Shown here piece by piece: positions 49,608-60,486 of a stretch of 64,000 nt of DNA. Origin of the DNA: Sphingomonas sp. (GTDB lineage: Bacteria; Pseudomonadota; Alphaproteobacteria; Sphingomonadales; Sphingomonadaceae); contig JAKFUZ010000006.1 of NCBI GenBank assembly GCA_021732445.1, forward strand, positions 124,001-188,000, written 5' to 3'. Under the pieces are notes generated by a model. It did no database searches and had not been told where the DNA came from. It worked only from the letters and a program-made list of their open reading frames with translations. Both the position numbers and the translations under genes were made by a program. Every line of letters starts with the position of its first letter. Position 1 is the first letter of the stretch.

Positions 49608-51100
49608 GCGATGTGACCGATCTTGGCGTGGCGGCGCTGCGTGACGGGGTTCGTGAAGGGCTTTTTTCTGCACGCGAGGTGGCTGAGGCGTTCATCGCAC
49701 GGGTGGCCGCCGCCAAGCAGCTCAACGCCTTTCTGGTGGAAACGCCCGATCATGCGCTCGCCGCTGCCGACGCCGCAGACGCCGCCCGTGCGGCTGGCGA
49801 GGCACCCAAGCCGCTTGCTGGCGTGCCGATTGGCATGAAAGATTTGTTCTGCACCAAAGGCGTGCCGGCGACGGCTGCCAGCCTGATCCTCCAGGGATTT
49901 ACACCGCCCTATGAATCGACCGTGTCGGCAAATTTGTTTGCAGCCGGTGCCGGGATGCTTGGCAAACTCAACATGGACCAGTTCGCCATGGGATCGTCGA
50001 ACGAAACCAGCGCGTTTGGCAATGTGATTTCGCCGTGGCGGCGCAGCGACGGCGGCGCGGGGCACAATTGGGCGCCGCTGGCGCCCGGCGGCTCGTCGGG
50101 CGGATCGTCAACCGCGGTGTCGGCGCGGCTGTGCCCCGGCGCGACGGGCACTGACACTGGCGGGTCGATCCGCCAGCCGGCGGCGTTCACGGGCATTTCG
50201 GGCATCAAGCCGACCTATGGCCGCTGCTCGCGCTGGGGCGTGATTGCCTTTGCCTCGTCGCTCGATCAGGCCGGGCCAATGGCGCGCGACGTGCGCGACT
50301 GCGCGATTTTGCTCGAAAATATGGCCGGGTTTGATCCAAAGGACGCAACCTCGCTCGACGCACCGGTGCCGCGGTGGGAAGCCGGCCTCTCGGGCGATAT
50401 GCGCGGCAAGCGCATCGGGATCCCGCGCGAATACCGGGTGGACGCGATGCCGGCGGAAATCGATGCGCTTTGGCAGCAGGGCATTGGCTGGCTGCGTGAT
50501 GCCGGTGCCGAGATTGTCGAGGTGTCGCTGCCGCACACCAAATATGCGCTGCCCGCATATTACATTATCGCGCCGGCGGAAGCCTCGTCCAACCTCGCGC
50601 GCTATGATGGCGTTCGCTATGGCCTGCGCGATCTGCCCGATGGCGCCAATTTGCAGCAAATGTACGCAGCCACCCGCGCGGCGGGCTTTGGCGATGAAGT
50701 GAAGCGCCGCATCATGATCGGCACTTATGTATTGTCGGCAGGGTTTTACGACGCGTACTTCACACAAGCGTCGAAGGTGCGCACGTTGATTGCCCGCGAT
50801 TTTGACCTGGCCTTTGAGCAGTGCGACTATCTGTTGACCCCGACCGCGCCGAGCGCGGCCTTTGCGCTTGGCGACAAAAGCGCTGATCCTATCGCCATGT
50901 ATCTCAACGACGTTTTCACGGTGCCATCGTCGCTGGCGGGCCTGCCGGCAATGAGCGTGCCGGGCGGGCTGGACGGGCAGGGGCTGCCGCTGGGCTTGCA
51001 GATCATCGGTCGTGCGCTTGATGAGCAGGGCGTGCTGAACGCGTGCCTGGCGCTGGAGGAACGCGCGGGCTTTGTCGCGCGGCCGGGGGAGTGGTGGTGA
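49604..51100 (+). CDS. gatA: Asp/Glu-tRNA amidotransferase subunit A
   Basis: 498 residues. Glutaminase subunit that frees ammonia for amidation of mischarged tRNA. Amidase-signature triad: Lys in [10 protein letters not shown], cis-Ser in [11 protein letters not shown] and Ser in [13 protein letters not shown]. Starts on the gatC stop; gatB begins two bases after its own stop. Confidence 0.97.
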   Translation: MSDVTDLGVAALRDGVREGLFSAREVAEAFIARVAAAKQLNAFLVETPDHALAAADAADAARAAGEAPKPLAGVPIGMKDLFCTKGVPATAASLILQGFTPPYESTVSANLFAAGAGMLGKLNMDQFAMGSSNETSAFGNVISPWRRSDGGAGHNWAPLAPGGSSGGSSTAVSARLCPGATGTDTGGSIRQPAAFTGISGIKPTYGRCSRWGVIAFASSLDQAGPMARDVRDCAILLENMAGFDPKDATSLDAPVPRWEAGLSGDMRGKRIGIPREYRVDAMPAEIDALWQQGIGWLRDAGAEIVEVSLPHTKYALPAYYIIAPAEASSNLARYDGVRYGLRDLPDGANLQQMYAATRAAGFGDEVKRRIMIGTYVLSAGFYDAYFTQASKVRTLIARDFDLAFEQCDYLLTPTAPSAAFALGDKSADPIAMYLNDVFTVPSSLAGLPAMSVPGGLDGQGLPLGLQIIGRALDEQGVLNACLALEERAGFVARPGEWW

Positions 51101-51101
51101 G

Positions 51102-52574
51102 ATGACCGACAAACGCTATACCATCCATGGCGAAACCGGCGATTGGGAGGTCGTTGTCGGCCTTGAAGTCCATGCTCAGGTCACCTCCAACGCCAAGCTG
51201 TTCTCGGGCGCCGCGACCGCCTTTGGCGCGGACCCGAACACGCAGGTGAGCCTTGTCGATGCCGCGATGCCAGGAATGCTTCCCGTGCCCAACCGCGAGT
51301 GCATCCGCCAGGCCGTGCGCACTGGCATGGCCATCGACGCGCAGATCAACAAATGGTCGCGGTTCGACCGGAAGAATTATTTCTACGCCGATTTGCCGCA
51401 GGGTTATCAGATCAGCCAGCTGTTTCACCCGATTGTGGGTGAAGGTGCGATCACCATCAGCCTTGATCCCAAAAACCCGGACGCCAGCGGCAAGCGCATC
51501 GGTGTGGAGCGCATCCATGTAGAGCAGGATGCCGGCAAGCTGATGCACGATCAGCACCCCACGCGCTCCTATGTCGACCTCAACCGTTCAGGCGTCGCGC
51601 TGATGGAAATCGTGTCGAAGCCCGACATGGCCTCGCCTGCCGAGGCGGGCGCCTATCTGGCCAAGCTGCGGGCGATTTTGCGTTATGTCGGCAGTTGCGA
51701 CGGCAATATGGACCAGGGCTCAATGCGCGCGGACGTCAACGTCTCGGTGCGCAAGTCCGGCGACCCGCTCGGTACGCGGACCGAGACCAAGAACGTCAAT
51801 TCCGTGCGCTTCGTCATGGCCGTCGTCGAGCAGGAGGCGCGGCGGCAGGTCGCGGTGATCGAGTCCGGTGGCCGGATCGTTCAGGAAACGCGGCTTTACG
51901 ACCCCGACCGAAACGAGACCCGGTCAATGCGCTCAAAGGAGGATGCGCATGATTACCGCTATTTCCCTGACCCCGATTTGCTGCCGGTTGAGCTGGATGA
52001 GGCGTTTTTGGCCGAATGCCGCGCCTCGCTACCCGAACTGCCAGATGCCAAGCGCGCGCGGTATGAAGCGCTCGGGATCACGCCCTACAACGCGGCCGTG
52101 CTGACGGCGGAGGTCGAGGCGGCGCGCTGGTTCGATGCGCTGCTGGACGCGGGCGCGGCGCCCGTGGCCGCCGCCAACTGGACGACGTCGGAACTGTTCG
52201 GCGCGCTGAACCGCACCGGCAAGGATATCGGCGATAGCCCGGTCAGCCCCGTTCAGGCCGCCGAATTGCTGGGCCTGGTGGCAGATGGCACGCTGTCGGG
52301 CAGCCTTGCCAAGCAGGTGTTCGAGATCATGCTGGAAACCGGGCAGGGCGCGACCGCGATTGTCGAACAACGCGGCCTGAAGCAGACGAGCGATACCGGC
52401 GCCATCGAGGGCGTGATTGCCGAGGTGCTCGCCGCCAATGCCGACAAGGTCGCGCAATATCGCGGCGGCAAGGAAGCACTGTTCGGCTTTTTCGTCGGGC
52501 AAACGATGAAGGCGATGGGCGGCAAGGCCAACCCAAGGCTAGTCAATGATTTGCTGAAGACAGCGCTTGGCTGA
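51102..52574 (+). CDS. gatB: Asp/Glu-tRNA amidotransferase subunit B
   Basis: 490 residues. Binds and activates misacylated Glu-tRNA-Gln or Asp-tRNA-Asn. [31 protein letters not shown] and [14 protein letters not shown] are diagnostic; the C-terminal YqeY-like helical tail ends with LVNDLLK. Start at the ATG at 51102 rather than the upstream one inside gatA. Confidence 0.98.
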   Translation: MTDKRYTIHGETGDWEVVVGLEVHAQVTSNAKLFSGAATAFGADPNTQVSLVDAAMPGMLPVPNRECIRQAVRTGMAIDAQINKWSRFDRKNYFYADLPQGYQISQLFHPIVGEGAITISLDPKNPDASGKRIGVERIHVEQDAGKLMHDQHPTRSYVDLNRSGVALMEIVSKPDMASPAEAGAYLAKLRAILRYVGSCDGNMDQGSMRADVNVSVRKSGDPLGTRTETKNVNSVRFVMAVVEQEARRQVAVIESGGRIVQETRLYDPDRNETRSMRSKEDAHDYRYFPDPDLLPVELDEAFLAECRASLPELPDAKRARYEALGITPYNAAVLTAEVEAARWFDALLDAGAAPVAAANWTTSELFGALNRTGKDIGDSPVSPVQAAELLGLVADGTLSGSLAKQVFEIMLETGQGATAIVEQRGLKQTSDTGAIEGVIAEVLAANADKVAQYRGGKEALFGFFVGQTMKAMGGKANPRLVNDLLKTALG

Positions 52575-52603
52575 TGACATGTGGTGGTGATTGAGAGGGT
52601 TGG

Positions 52604-53485
52604 ATGACGATGAAGACACGACTGATTGTTGCCGCAACGCTGTTTGCCGCAGCGCCGCTCGCCGCGCAGGAGGTGCTCACCAATGACACCGTGGTTGCGT
52701 TGGCAGGCGCGGGGCTGGGCGAGCAGACGCTTGTCGCCAAGATCAAATCCTCGGCCAGCAGCTTTGACGTGAGCGCCGGCAAGCTCCTTGAGCTGAAGCA
52801 AAAGGGGCTGAGTGATGCCGTCATCGCGGCGATGATCGAAGCGGGGAGCACCTCGCAAAATTCGGCCGCCGCGCTTGGCAACAGCGATTCGGCCGATCCG
52901 CGCGCACCCCACGCGCCCGGTATCTATCTGCTTGTGCAAGGTGCCGGCAAAATGCAGCGGATCGACGCGACAAGTTCAAACCAGACCAAGACCGGCGGAT
53001 TTCTGGGCTATGCGCTGACCGGCGGTATCGCCAAGCTCAAGATCAACACCGTATTGCCCGGTGCGCACGCCAGGGTATCTGCCAACAGCGTCCGGCCGAC
53101 ATTTTATTTCTATTTCGATCAGGCCAGTGCCAGCCTGTCGGGCGGGGCGCCGGGCGGGTTCTGGCAGGGCGGCGGCGCGGCGGCGGTTACGTCACCCAAT
53201 GAGTTCAGCCTGATCCGGTTCGCCGCCAAGAAGGACCGGCGCGAGGCGGCCGTCGGCCAGTTCAACATCACCGGCGCCAAGGCCGGCGTGCAGGACAAGC
53301 AGCGAGTGACGATGACCTATAAGGACATCCGCCCCGGTGTGTTTGAGGTCAGGCCCGAGCAAGACCTGGCGCCGGGCGAATATGGGTTTATTTACTCCGC
53401 CACGTCGGGCGGTGGCGGCGTTGGGCTGTATTCGGCCGGGGCGACGCTGTCGCGGGTGTTCGATTTTTCCGTGACGGCGCCCTGA
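52604..53485 (+). CDS. Exported hypothetical protein
   Basis: 293 residues. Signal peptide (~1-22, ending PLAAQ). A short N-terminal module (~25-78: LTNDTVVALAGAGLGEQTLVA ... LLELKQKGLSDAVIAAMI) resembles helical segments found in many otherwise unrelated exported bacterial proteins. The remainder is probably beta-rich and ends RVFDFSVTAP. No named function. 29 bases after gatB, probably a separate unit. Confidence 0.8.
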   Translation: MTMKTRLIVAATLFAAAPLAAQEVLTNDTVVALAGAGLGEQTLVAKIKSSASSFDVSAGKLLELKQKGLSDAVIAAMIEAGSTSQNSAAALGNSDSADPRAPHAPGIYLLVQGAGKMQRIDATSSNQTKTGGFLGYALTGGIAKLKINTVLPGAHARVSANSVRPTFYFYFDQASASLSGGAPGGFWQGGGAAAVTSPNEFSLIRFAAKKDRREAAVGQFNITGAKAGVQDKQRVTMTYKDIRPGVFEVRPEQDLAPGEYGFIYSATSGGGGVGLYSAGATLSRVFDFSVTAP

Positions 53486-53489
53486 GCCT

Positions 53490-54503
53490 TTACGGCGCTA
53501 TCGGAACACACGGCGTGCCGGCAGCCTTTGCGCGGACATCGGCGCAGATCCGTGCCGCGTCGCCGCTTGAGCGCACGGTGCCCGCCTGCAACCGGGTGAT
53601 GGCACCCGCGCGCACGAAATAAGGCTGCAGCCCGGCGAGTGCGCCGACGCGCCCGCTCAATTGCTGCCACAGCCGCCGGGCATTGCCGTCATCCCGAAAC
53701 GCGCCAAACTGGACACGCCAGCCCTTGCCACCGAACGATAGCGTGATCGAGCCGGCCGACGGGGATGGTGGTGCGCTTGTGGCTGGCGCGGAGGCGGCGC
53801 TGCGCACGGGCCTTGCGGCTGCAATGCCCGGTGGCGTCACGTCGCGGCCGGCGACGCTCGACGCCGGCAGCTCGGCGGGCCGGATGCTGCGGGGCCCGGC
53901 GACTTCCGGCGCTGCGGCATAGCGCGCGTCGGTTTCATATTGGCGGGCCAGGGCAATGCCCTTCTGGCGCACGTCGAGCGGGATATACAGGTCCATTTGG
54001 GCGAGCGTTTGCGAGCCTTGCGCAAGCCCCGCTGCCGACGAGCGCGTCAGCAGCGCATAAGCGCGCACCCAGTCTTTGGCCACACCGTCGCCGTTGAACA
54101 ACATGGTGCCATAGACAAGTTGGGCGCGTGGTTCACCGCGTGCTGCCGATTTTTCGAGCCAGGGCACAGCGTCGGCGCGCCTGCCGTTCTGGAACAGCGC
54201 GAGCCCGTAATTGTCCTGCGCCGGCACATGCCCCTGGAGGGCGGCCTTGCGATACCATTCTTCGGCGAGCGCGAGGTCGGTCGGCACGCCGCGCCCGAGC
54301 TTATAGGCCTGCGCAAGATTGAACTGCGCATCGGCATCGCCCTTGATGGCAAGCGGGCGCCATTCATCGACGGCGGCCTTGAAATTGCCCTGCGCCCAGG
54401 CATCCACGCCTGCCTTTACATCGGCATGGGCTGGCGCTGAGGCCATGAGCGCGCCTGCCATTACCACCGCCGCTGCCGCTAATCTGCTGACTGGATTCAT
54501 CAT
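53490..54503 (-). CDS. Sel1-repeat and SPOR-domain protein
   Basis: 337 residues. Signal peptide (ends SAPAHA), then about three Sel1/TPR-type repeats (~35-160), a long Pro/Ala/Ser linker (~195-250) and a C-terminal SPOR domain (~260-335: WRVQFGAFRDDGNARRLWQQL). SPOR domains bind denuded peptidoglycan at division sites. A start at 54515 is possible. Divergent from parA, so division of labour with the parA operon is plausible. Confidence 0.9.
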   Translation of the reverse strand: MMNPVSRLAAAAVVMAGALMASAPAHADVKAGVDAWAQGNFKAAVDEWRPLAIKGDADAQFNLAQAYKLGRGVPTDLALAEEWYRKAALQGHVPAQDNYGLALFQNGRRADAVPWLEKSAARGEPRAQLVYGTMLFNGDGVAKDWVRAYALLTRSSAAGLAQGSQTLAQMDLYIPLDVRQKGIALARQYETDARYAAAPEVAGPRSIRPAELPASSVAGRDVTPPGIAAARPVRSAASAPATSAPPSPSAGSITLSFGGKGWRVQFGAFRDDGNARRLWQQLSGRVGALAGLQPYFVRAGAITRLQAGTVRSSGDAARICADVRAKAAGTPCVPIAP

Positions 54504-54684
54504 ATGCGTGTCCATCCTGCCGGGCCAATGACGGCCGGAATAATGCCTTGTAAACCATAAATCGCAAAGAGAAGCTTACCGGCAGCGCGCACAATCAGCC
54601 CCGCGCCGCTCACCGTTGTTAACCGGTTATTATCTCTCCCCATGGCAAACCGCTTGCCGGAACAATTTAATTCCAGGGGATAAG

Positions 54685-55401
54685 ATGCGCGTTCTCGCGA
54701 TGGCATCGCAAAAGGGTGGTTCGGGAAAGACCACATTATCCGGCCACCTCGCCGTGCAGGCGCAGCGTGCCGGTGCCGGCCCTGTCGTGCTGATCGACAT
54801 TGACCCGCAAGGATCGCTGTCGGATTGGTGGAACGAGCGCGAGACCGAATTCCCCGCCTTTGCGCAAACCACAGTGGTGCGGCTGGCTGCTGACCTTGAG
54901 GTGTTGCGCCAGCAAGGCTTTCGCCTGGCGATGATCGACACGCCGCCGGCCATTACGATGGCAATTCAAAGCGTTATCGCGGTGGCCGAGCTGATTGTGG
55001 TGCCCACGCGCCCAAGCCCGCATGATCTGCGCGCAGTGGGTGCAACGGTTGACCTGTGCGACCGCGCGGGCAAGCCGCTGATTTTCGTCGTCAATGGCGC
55101 GACGCCCAAAGCCAAGATCACTTCGGAGGCCGCTGTCGCGCTGTCGCAGCATGGCACGGTTGCCCCCATCACCATCCACCACCGCACCGATTTTGCCGCG
55201 TCGATGATCGACGGACGTACCGTGATGGAGGTCGACCCCGGTGGCCGTTCCGCGCAGGAGGTTGAGGCGCTGTGGGGCTATATCTCCGACCGGCTTGAAA
55301 AGAATTTCCGCCGCACCGTGTTCAGCGTGCCAAGCGCCGGGCAGGGAAGTTTTGGGCATCAGCGCCCCATGGGTGGCTTTGGCCGCCGTGTGGTCAGCTA
55401 A
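54685..55401 (+). CDS. ParA family ATPase
   Basis: 238 residues. Deviant Walker A QKGGSGKTT with Lys10 and Lys15, Walker A' DIDPQGSLSDWW and Walker B MIDTPPA. Start at the ATG at 54685 with AGGGGATAAG upstream. It is not next to parB or a plasmid replication gene, so it is a positioning ATPase of the orphan type. Its partner is probably the small protein encoded right after it. Confidence 0.92.
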   Translation: MRVLAMASQKGGSGKTTLSGHLAVQAQRAGAGPVVLIDIDPQGSLSDWWNERETEFPAFAQTTVVRLAADLEVLRQQGFRLAMIDTPPAITMAIQSVIAVAELIVVPTRPSPHDLRAVGATVDLCDRAGKPLIFVVNGATPKAKITSEAAVALSQHGTVAPITIHHRTDFAASMIDGRTVMEVDPGGRSAQEVEALWGYISDRLEKNFRRTVFSVPSAGQGSFGHQRPMGGFGRRVVS

Positions 55402-55413
55402 GGAGTGCCCGCG

Positions 55414-56034
55414 ATGATTGGCAATCCAAAACCGCTCGCCTCGCTTTCGTCCGGTCTGCTCGCCCGCAAAGGGCAGGCGCGGCCAGCCATGCGCCCCCAG
55501 GGCTTTGGCGGCTTTGGCGCAACCCAGCAGAATCTTGAGGATCTGGGCTGGAACGATATGGGCGACGCGCCTTCTGAACTGGCGTTTCCTGAATCGGCCA
55601 GCGTCATGGGCATCATTGACCCGCAAGCTGCCGGGCACGCGCACGTCGCGGCACCTGCCGCCGCGATACCGACGGTGCTCCATCAGCGCGCCGCGCTTGC
55701 AGATGAGGTTGAAGCGCTGTCGCCGGCACCGCCTGAGCCAAATATCGCGGCCGTGAACTCAGTGCAGCCGGCGCCGGTCGCCGCGACCAGCCCCGCCAAA
55801 CCCCGCCAGCCCGTTGCTGCCCGTCTGATGGCGGGCGCCAAGGCCGCATTTACGCTGCGTCTTGATGCTGAGCGCCATTTGCGCCTCCGGCTGGCGAGCG
55901 CGCTGCAAAACCGGTCGTCGCAGCAACTGGTGACGCAGGCGCTTGATGCGCTGCTCGCGACCTTGCCCGATGTTGAGGAAATGGCCCGGCGCCAGGGTGC
56001 TGGCGGCACACATGATCTGAATAAGGGGATCTGA
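55414..56034 (+). CDS. Putative partner of the ParA ATPase, RHH-like C-terminus
   Basis: 206 residues. Low-complexity, Pro/Ala-rich N-terminal ~140 residues (GNPKPLASLSSGL, FGGFGATQQN). The last ~60 residues form a likely ribbon-helix-helix-like segment: AFTLRLDAERHLRLRLAS followed by SSQQLVTQALDALLA. AAGGAG precedes the ATG at 55414; a GTG at 55405 is the alternative. Not recognised as a named family; the pairing with parA is by position. Confidence 0.78.
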   Translation: MIGNPKPLASLSSGLLARKGQARPAMRPQGFGGFGATQQNLEDLGWNDMGDAPSELAFPESASVMGIIDPQAAGHAHVAAPAAAIPTVLHQRAALADEVEALSPAPPEPNIAAVNSVQPAPVAATSPAKPRQPVAARLMAGAKAAFTLRLDAERHLRLRLASALQNRSSQQLVTQALDALLATLPDVEEMARRQGAGGTHDLNKGI

Positions 56035-56038
56035 TCAG

Positions 56039-57424
56039 ATGAAACATCGTGCACTTGCGTCGCTTGGCCTGTCGGTGCTGCTTGGGGGTGGCGCTATGGT
56101 TGGCCTGATTGCCATCGAGGGCGGCATTGCGACGGCCAGCAACCGCGCCTCCATCGCCACGGCGGATGCAGCCGCGGCCAAGGCGCGCCGCGCGATTGCA
56201 GACGGAAAATTTTCTGCCGCCACGAAATTTGCCGAAAACGCGGTTCGGGCGGCGCCCGATGTTGCCAGCTACCGTGCGCTGCTTGGGCAGATTTACCTTC
56301 AGCAGGGCCGGTTCGACTCGGCCCGCACCGCATTGTCTGATGCGCTGAGCCTTGAGCCGGGGGAGGGGCGCGTGGCGCTCAATCTGGCCCTTGCGCAGAT
56401 TGCAACCGGCGTTTGGGCCGAGGCGCGCAAAACGCTCGACGACAATGCCGACGTTATTCCCGCCAGCGACCGTGGGCTTGCCATGGCGCTTGCGGGTGAT
56501 CCTGCGAGCGCTGTTGAATTGTTGACGGCGGCGGCGCGGGCGCCAGGTGCTGATGCCAAGACTCGCCAGAACCTTGCCCTTAGCCTGGCACTTGCCGGGC
56601 AGTGGCGCCAGGCTCGCGCCATCGCATCGCTTGATCTGTCGCCAGCCGATGTGGACAAGCGCATAGAGCAATGGGCGCTGTTTTCCCGCCCGCAAGGTGC
56701 CGCCGATCAGGTTTCGTCGATTCTCGGCGTAGTGGCGGTTCAGGACCCCGGCCTCCCTGTCGCCTTGGCGCTGGCCGCGCAGGTTCCTGCAAGCGCTGCG
56801 GCAAAGCCGCCGGTTGAAGCCTTTATGCCCGGGCAGGCACCCAATGTCGCCGAGGTTGTGGCGACGCCCCAGCCGGCGCCCGCTCCCGCCATCACGATTG
56901 CCATAAGCTCGCCAGAGCCGGACCCGGTGGTGTTTGCGTCGACTGCAAAACAGGCGCCGGCCGTGGTGTTTGGCCCGCGGCGGGAAGTGGTTCAGCCATT
57001 GCCTGCCCGTGTCGCAAAGCTTGTGCCGGCGCCTGCCCGCAAACCGCTGGCAGACCGGGCCAGCACGTCTGCTGCGCACGCGATGGTGGCCGCAGTGGCG
57101 ACCGTGTCGGCAACTGCCGGTGTTGCCGCACAGCCAATGGCCAAGGGCAATTTCTATGTGCAGCTTGGCGCCTATGAAAATGCCGCAGTTGCGCGCGATG
57201 GCTGGCGCCGGATCGCGAGCCGCGTTTCGGTGCTCGGCGAGCATTCACCTTCGGGCATGGATTTCAAATCGGCGAGCGGCACCGTCTATCGGTTGTCGGT
57301 AGGCGGCTTTGCGCGCGGCGATGCGGTGCTGCTGTGCCGCAAAATTCTGGTGACGGGCAACAAGTGCTTCGTGCGCGAAAGCGCTGGCGACCGGGCGGCA
57401 AAATGGGCCACGCCCGCGCGCTGA
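56039..57424 (+). CDS. TPR and SPOR-domain protein
   Basis: 461 residues. N-terminal signal or membrane anchor (~5-30: SLGLSVLLGGGAMVGLIAIEG). TPR units (~45-215) are followed by a Pro/Ala linker (~250-360) and a C-terminal SPOR domain (~370-450: FYVQLGAYENAAVARDGWRRI). Begins four bases after the previous stop, so it belongs to the parA unit. Its architecture mirrors the divergent Sel1/SPOR protein. Confidence 0.9.
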   Translation: MKHRALASLGLSVLLGGGAMVGLIAIEGGIATASNRASIATADAAAAKARRAIADGKFSAATKFAENAVRAAPDVASYRALLGQIYLQQGRFDSARTALSDALSLEPGEGRVALNLALAQIATGVWAEARKTLDDNADVIPASDRGLAMALAGDPASAVELLTAAARAPGADAKTRQNLALSLALAGQWRQARAIASLDLSPADVDKRIEQWALFSRPQGAADQVSSILGVVAVQDPGLPVALALAAQVPASAAAKPPVEAFMPGQAPNVAEVVATPQPAPAPAITIAISSPEPDPVVFASTAKQAPAVVFGPRREVVQPLPARVAKLVPAPARKPLADRASTSAAHAMVAAVATVSATAGVAAQPMAKGNFYVQLGAYENAAVARDGWRRIASRVSVLGEHSPSGMDFKSASGTVYRLSVGGFARGDAVLLCRKILVTGNKCFVRESAGDRAAKWATPAR

Positions 57425-57433
57425 TCGGTACAG

Positions 57434-58657
57434 CTAAAGCAGTCGGTTTCCGCCCTTGAACAGGGCAATTGCGCGGCCCTGAACGGGCAGACCGTCAAAC
57501 GGCGTATTGCCAGCGCGGCCGGCCATTTTTTCAGCACTGATCTGCCAGGGCGCCGCCTCGTCGATCATCACGATATCGGCGGGCAGGCCAGGGGCGATGC
57601 GGCCAGCGTCAATCCCCAGAACCCGTGCCGGATTTGCCGCGAGCAGAAAAAACAGGCGTTCGATTGAAACGACCTCGTCGCGCGCCAGCCCAAGGCCCAG
57701 CGCCAGCAATGTCGCAGCACCGGCCATGCCGGGCGACGAATCGGCAAAGGGCAGGCGCTTTTCCTCAGGTCCACGCGGATCATGCCCGGACGACAGCACG
57801 TCGATGGTGCCATCGCGCAGCGCTGCGATGCAGGCTTGCCGGTCGCCTTCAGCACGCAGTGGCGGGGACAGATGCGCAAAGGTGCGAAATTCCGTGATGG
57901 CAATATCCGAGAGCAGCAGATGCGCCGGCGTTATGCCGCATGTCACAGGCAGGCCGCGCGCCTTGGCGGCCCGGACAAGCGCAAAACCGCGCTCAGTGGT
58001 GACCTGACGCAGATGCAGCCGGGCACCGGTCTGCTCGCACAACATGAGGTCGCGGGCGATGGCAAGCGCCTCGGCAAGGGCGGGCGCCGCGGCCAGCCCG
58101 GCGCGTGTCGCGGTTTCGCCTTCGGTAGCAACAGCATCGGCAACCAGCCCGGCATCTTCGGCGTGGCTGATGACGGCAAGCCCCAGATCCTGCGCATAGG
58201 CCAGCACCTTGCGCATGACGCCCGAATTGGCAATCCAGCCGCGCCCGGTGCCCACTGCACGCGCGCCCGCCTGCGCATTGATCGCCATTTCGGCCAGATC
58301 ATTTCCAGCGAGGCCGCGCGTCGCGGCGGCAATGGGGTGAATCCACAAGTCCGGCCTGCCAATCAGCGCGGCGCGCTGCACGATGCCGGGGTCATCGAGC
58401 ACGGGCGACTGATCGGGCATCAGCCCGATGCGGACGATGCCGCCAGCGTGGCACGCAGCAACGTCAACCGCAAAGACGCCAAGGTCGATTATCGCCGGCG
58501 CGACCAGGGCGCCGTTCGCGTCGAGCATCTCGGCATCCGCCGGCAATTCCGGGGGGTTGATTGCGGCAATCACGCCATCGTGCAGCAACAGCGTGCCGGC
58601 CACGGTTTCACCCGCCAGCACCAGCCGCGCGTTGGTGAGGGCAAGCGGGCCGCTCAT
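57434..58657 (-). CDS. Dihydroorotase-like protein (PyrC'), probably inactive
   Basis: 407 residues, amidohydrolase fold. The metal pair His-X-His, expected in IDLHVH, is replaced by IDLGVF at residues 57-62, so catalysis is unlikely. Directly after pyrB with an ATGA overlap. In some bacteria such an inactive PyrC' is a structural partner of PyrB. A working dihydroorotase must be elsewhere. Confidence 0.9.
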   Translation of the reverse strand: MSGPLALTNARLVLAGETVAGTLLLHDGVIAAINPPELPADAEMLDANGALVAPAIIDLGVFAVDVAACHAGGIVRIGLMPDQSPVLDDPGIVQRAALIGRPDLWIHPIAAATRGLAGNDLAEMAINAQAGARAVGTGRGWIANSGVMRKVLAYAQDLGLAVISHAEDAGLVADAVATEGETATRAGLAAAPALAEALAIARDLMLCEQTGARLHLRQVTTERGFALVRAAKARGLPVTCGITPAHLLLSDIAITEFRTFAHLSPPLRAEGDRQACIAALRDGTIDVLSSGHDPRGPEEKRLPFADSSPGMAGAATLLALGLGLARDEVVSIERLFFLLAANPARVLGIDAGRIAPGLPADIVMIDEAAPWQISAEKMAGRAGNTPFDGLPVQGRAIALFKGGNRLL

Positions 58658-59643
58658 CCCCAGCCCGCCACACCGCGCGCGCGGCGCGTCAGCACGTCAA
58701 GGCACGCCATCCGCACCGCTACGCCCATTTCCACCTGCTCGGTGATCGCTGAACGTTCGACATGGTCAGCGACCGCCGAATCGATCTCGACGCCGCGGTT
58801 CATGGGGCCTGGGTGCATGACGAGCGCATCGGGCCGTGCGCGTGCCAGCCGCGCCATTGTCAGCCCGTAGCGCAGGTGAAATTCGCGCGTTGAAGGCACA
58901 AATCCTCCCGCCATCCGCTCGTTCTGGAGGCGGAGCATCATCACCACATCCGCGCCTTCAAGCGCTGCATCGAAATCGGCAAAAGGCGTCACGCCCATCC
59001 GCTCCATGCCCGGTGGCATCAGTGTGGCCGGGGCCACGACGCGCACCTCGGCCGCAAGCGCTGTCAGCGCCAAAATGTTCGAGCGCGCCACCCGGCTGTG
59101 CAGCACATCGCCGCAAATCACCACGCGCTGCCCGGCGATGTGCCCGCGCCTGCGCCGGATGGTCAGCGCATCGAGCAGCGCCTGGGTGGGGTGTTCGTGG
59201 CGGCCATCGCCGGCATTGAGCACCGGGCAGCCCACTTTGCCCGCAATCAGCTTTACCGCGCCAGAACTGTGGTGACGGATGACGATGGCGTCGGCGCGCA
59301 TCGCGTTTAGCGTCATCGCGGTGTCGATCAGCGTTTCGCCCTTTTTCACGCTTGATTGCGCGGCGTGCATGTTGACGACATCGGCGCCAAGCCGCTTGCC
59401 GGCAATTTCAAACGACAGCAGCGTGCGTGTCGAATTTTCGAAAAACGCGTTGATGACGGTCAACCCGGCCAGCCGGTGGTCGCCCTTGGCGTGATGGCGG
59501 TTGCTTTCTACCCATTGTTCGGCCTCATCGAGCAGGAAAGTAATTTCATGGGGGCAAAGCCCGGCGATTCCAGTCAGGTCCCGGTGCGGGAACACGGCGC
59601 GTCCTTCGATAAGGGTCGCCGGTCGATGATCGGAAGGAGGCAT
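58654..59643 (-). CDS. pyrB: Aspartate carbamoyltransferase catalytic subunit
   Basis: 329 residues. Joins aspartate and carbamoyl phosphate in pyrimidine synthesis. STRT (71-74) binds the phosphate, and HPTQ (151-154) and the C-terminal MHPGPMNRG are diagnostic. Start at the ATG at 59643; an upstream start would overlap the carbonic anhydrase gene. No pyrI here, which fits the PyrB-PyrC' complex type. Confidence 0.96.
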   Translation of the reverse strand: MPPSDHRPATLIEGRAVFPHRDLTGIAGLCPHEITFLLDEAEQWVESNRHHAKGDHRLAGLTVINAFFENSTRTLLSFEIAGKRLGADVVNMHAAQSSVKKGETLIDTAMTLNAMRADAIVIRHHSSGAVKLIAGKVGCPVLNAGDGRHEHPTQALLDALTIRRRRGHIAGQRVVICGDVLHSRVARSNILALTALAAEVRVVAPATLMPPGMERMGVTPFADFDAALEGADVVMMLRLQNERMAGGFVPSTREFHLRYGLTMARLARARPDALVMHPGPMNRGVEIDSAVADHVERSAITEQVEMGVAVRMACLDVLTRRARGVAGWG

Positions 59644-59686
59644 TAAAGCGGCCGGATACGCCCGGGCGCCCGCACACGCAAGCCTG

Positions 59687-60316
59687 TCATGCCGGGTGGA
59701 AGGCGCCGGTTTCATCCATCACACTCAACCGGCCGTCGGCAATGGCGAAATAGGTGCCGTGCAGCCTCAGCGTGCCGGCGGCTTCTCGCGGGGCAATGAA
59801 GGGGAAGGTGCGCAGATTGGCCAGGCTGACGCGCACTGTTTCATGTTCGAGCGCTTTGATCGCCGAGTCGCCGGTGCCGTGCTCGGCGATGATGTGCGTG
59901 CGGGCGGTGTCGAGCAGGTCGATCCAATGGTCGATAAAGCCTCCTTCGCCCGGTGCCTTGCCGCGGAAGGCGCCGGTGAGTGCGGCATGGACGCCGCCGC
60001 AAGAACCATGGCCCATCACCACGATTTCCGAAACCAGCAACTGCGTGACGGCAAATTCCAGCGCGGCCGACACGCCGTGCCGGCTCCCGTCGCGCTCGAA
60101 AGGCGGGACGAGATTGGCGACGTTGCGCACCACGAAGATTTCGCCCGGCGATGTGTCAAACACCTGCGCCGGATCAACCCGGCTGTCGGAGCAGGCGATA
60201 ATCATGACCCGTGGGCTTTGCCCCTCGCGCAGCGCGGCCCAGCGCGCACGCTCGCGCGCCCAGCCGGTGTCCCGGAAGCGGTGATAGCCATCGACCAGGT
60301 CGTTGAAGCCGGACAT
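59687..60316 (-). CDS. Beta-type carbonic anhydrase
   Basis: 209 residues. Interconverts CO2 and bicarbonate. Zinc ligands Cys42 (ACSDSR), His103 and Cys106 (GHGSCGG), with the Asp44/Arg46 dyad. Bicarbonate is used by carbamoyl phosphate synthesis, so its position upstream of pyrB may matter. Divergent from lipA. Confidence 0.95.
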   Translation of the reverse strand: MSGFNDLVDGYHRFRDTGWARERARWAALREGQSPRVMIIACSDSRVDPAQVFDTSPGEIFVVRNVANLVPPFERDGSRHGVSAALEFAVTQLLVSEIVVMGHGSCGGVHAALTGAFRGKAPGEGGFIDHWIDLLDTARTHIIAEHGTGDSAIKALEHETVRVSLANLRTFPFIAPREAAGTLRLHGTYFAIADGRLSVMDETGAFHPA

Positions 60317-60486
60317 CCGGTGCCTTTCTCCAAGGTAACAGGGCGCAGCCGTAGCCGGGGTGCGTGCGTGAGACAATCCGGCCAGCCCGGCCAGGCACAT
60401 CGGGCCAGCGGCACCAGCCCGGCGGCATCGAGCCGCCATTGTCGGGGCAGTTGTGGCACGCCGCTCCTGCCGCTATCTGGAGGTGC

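Noticed and set aside
54685..57424. Plasmid partition system
   Set aside because: No parB, no repeated parS sites seen, no replication gene; surrounding genes are core chromosomal genes.
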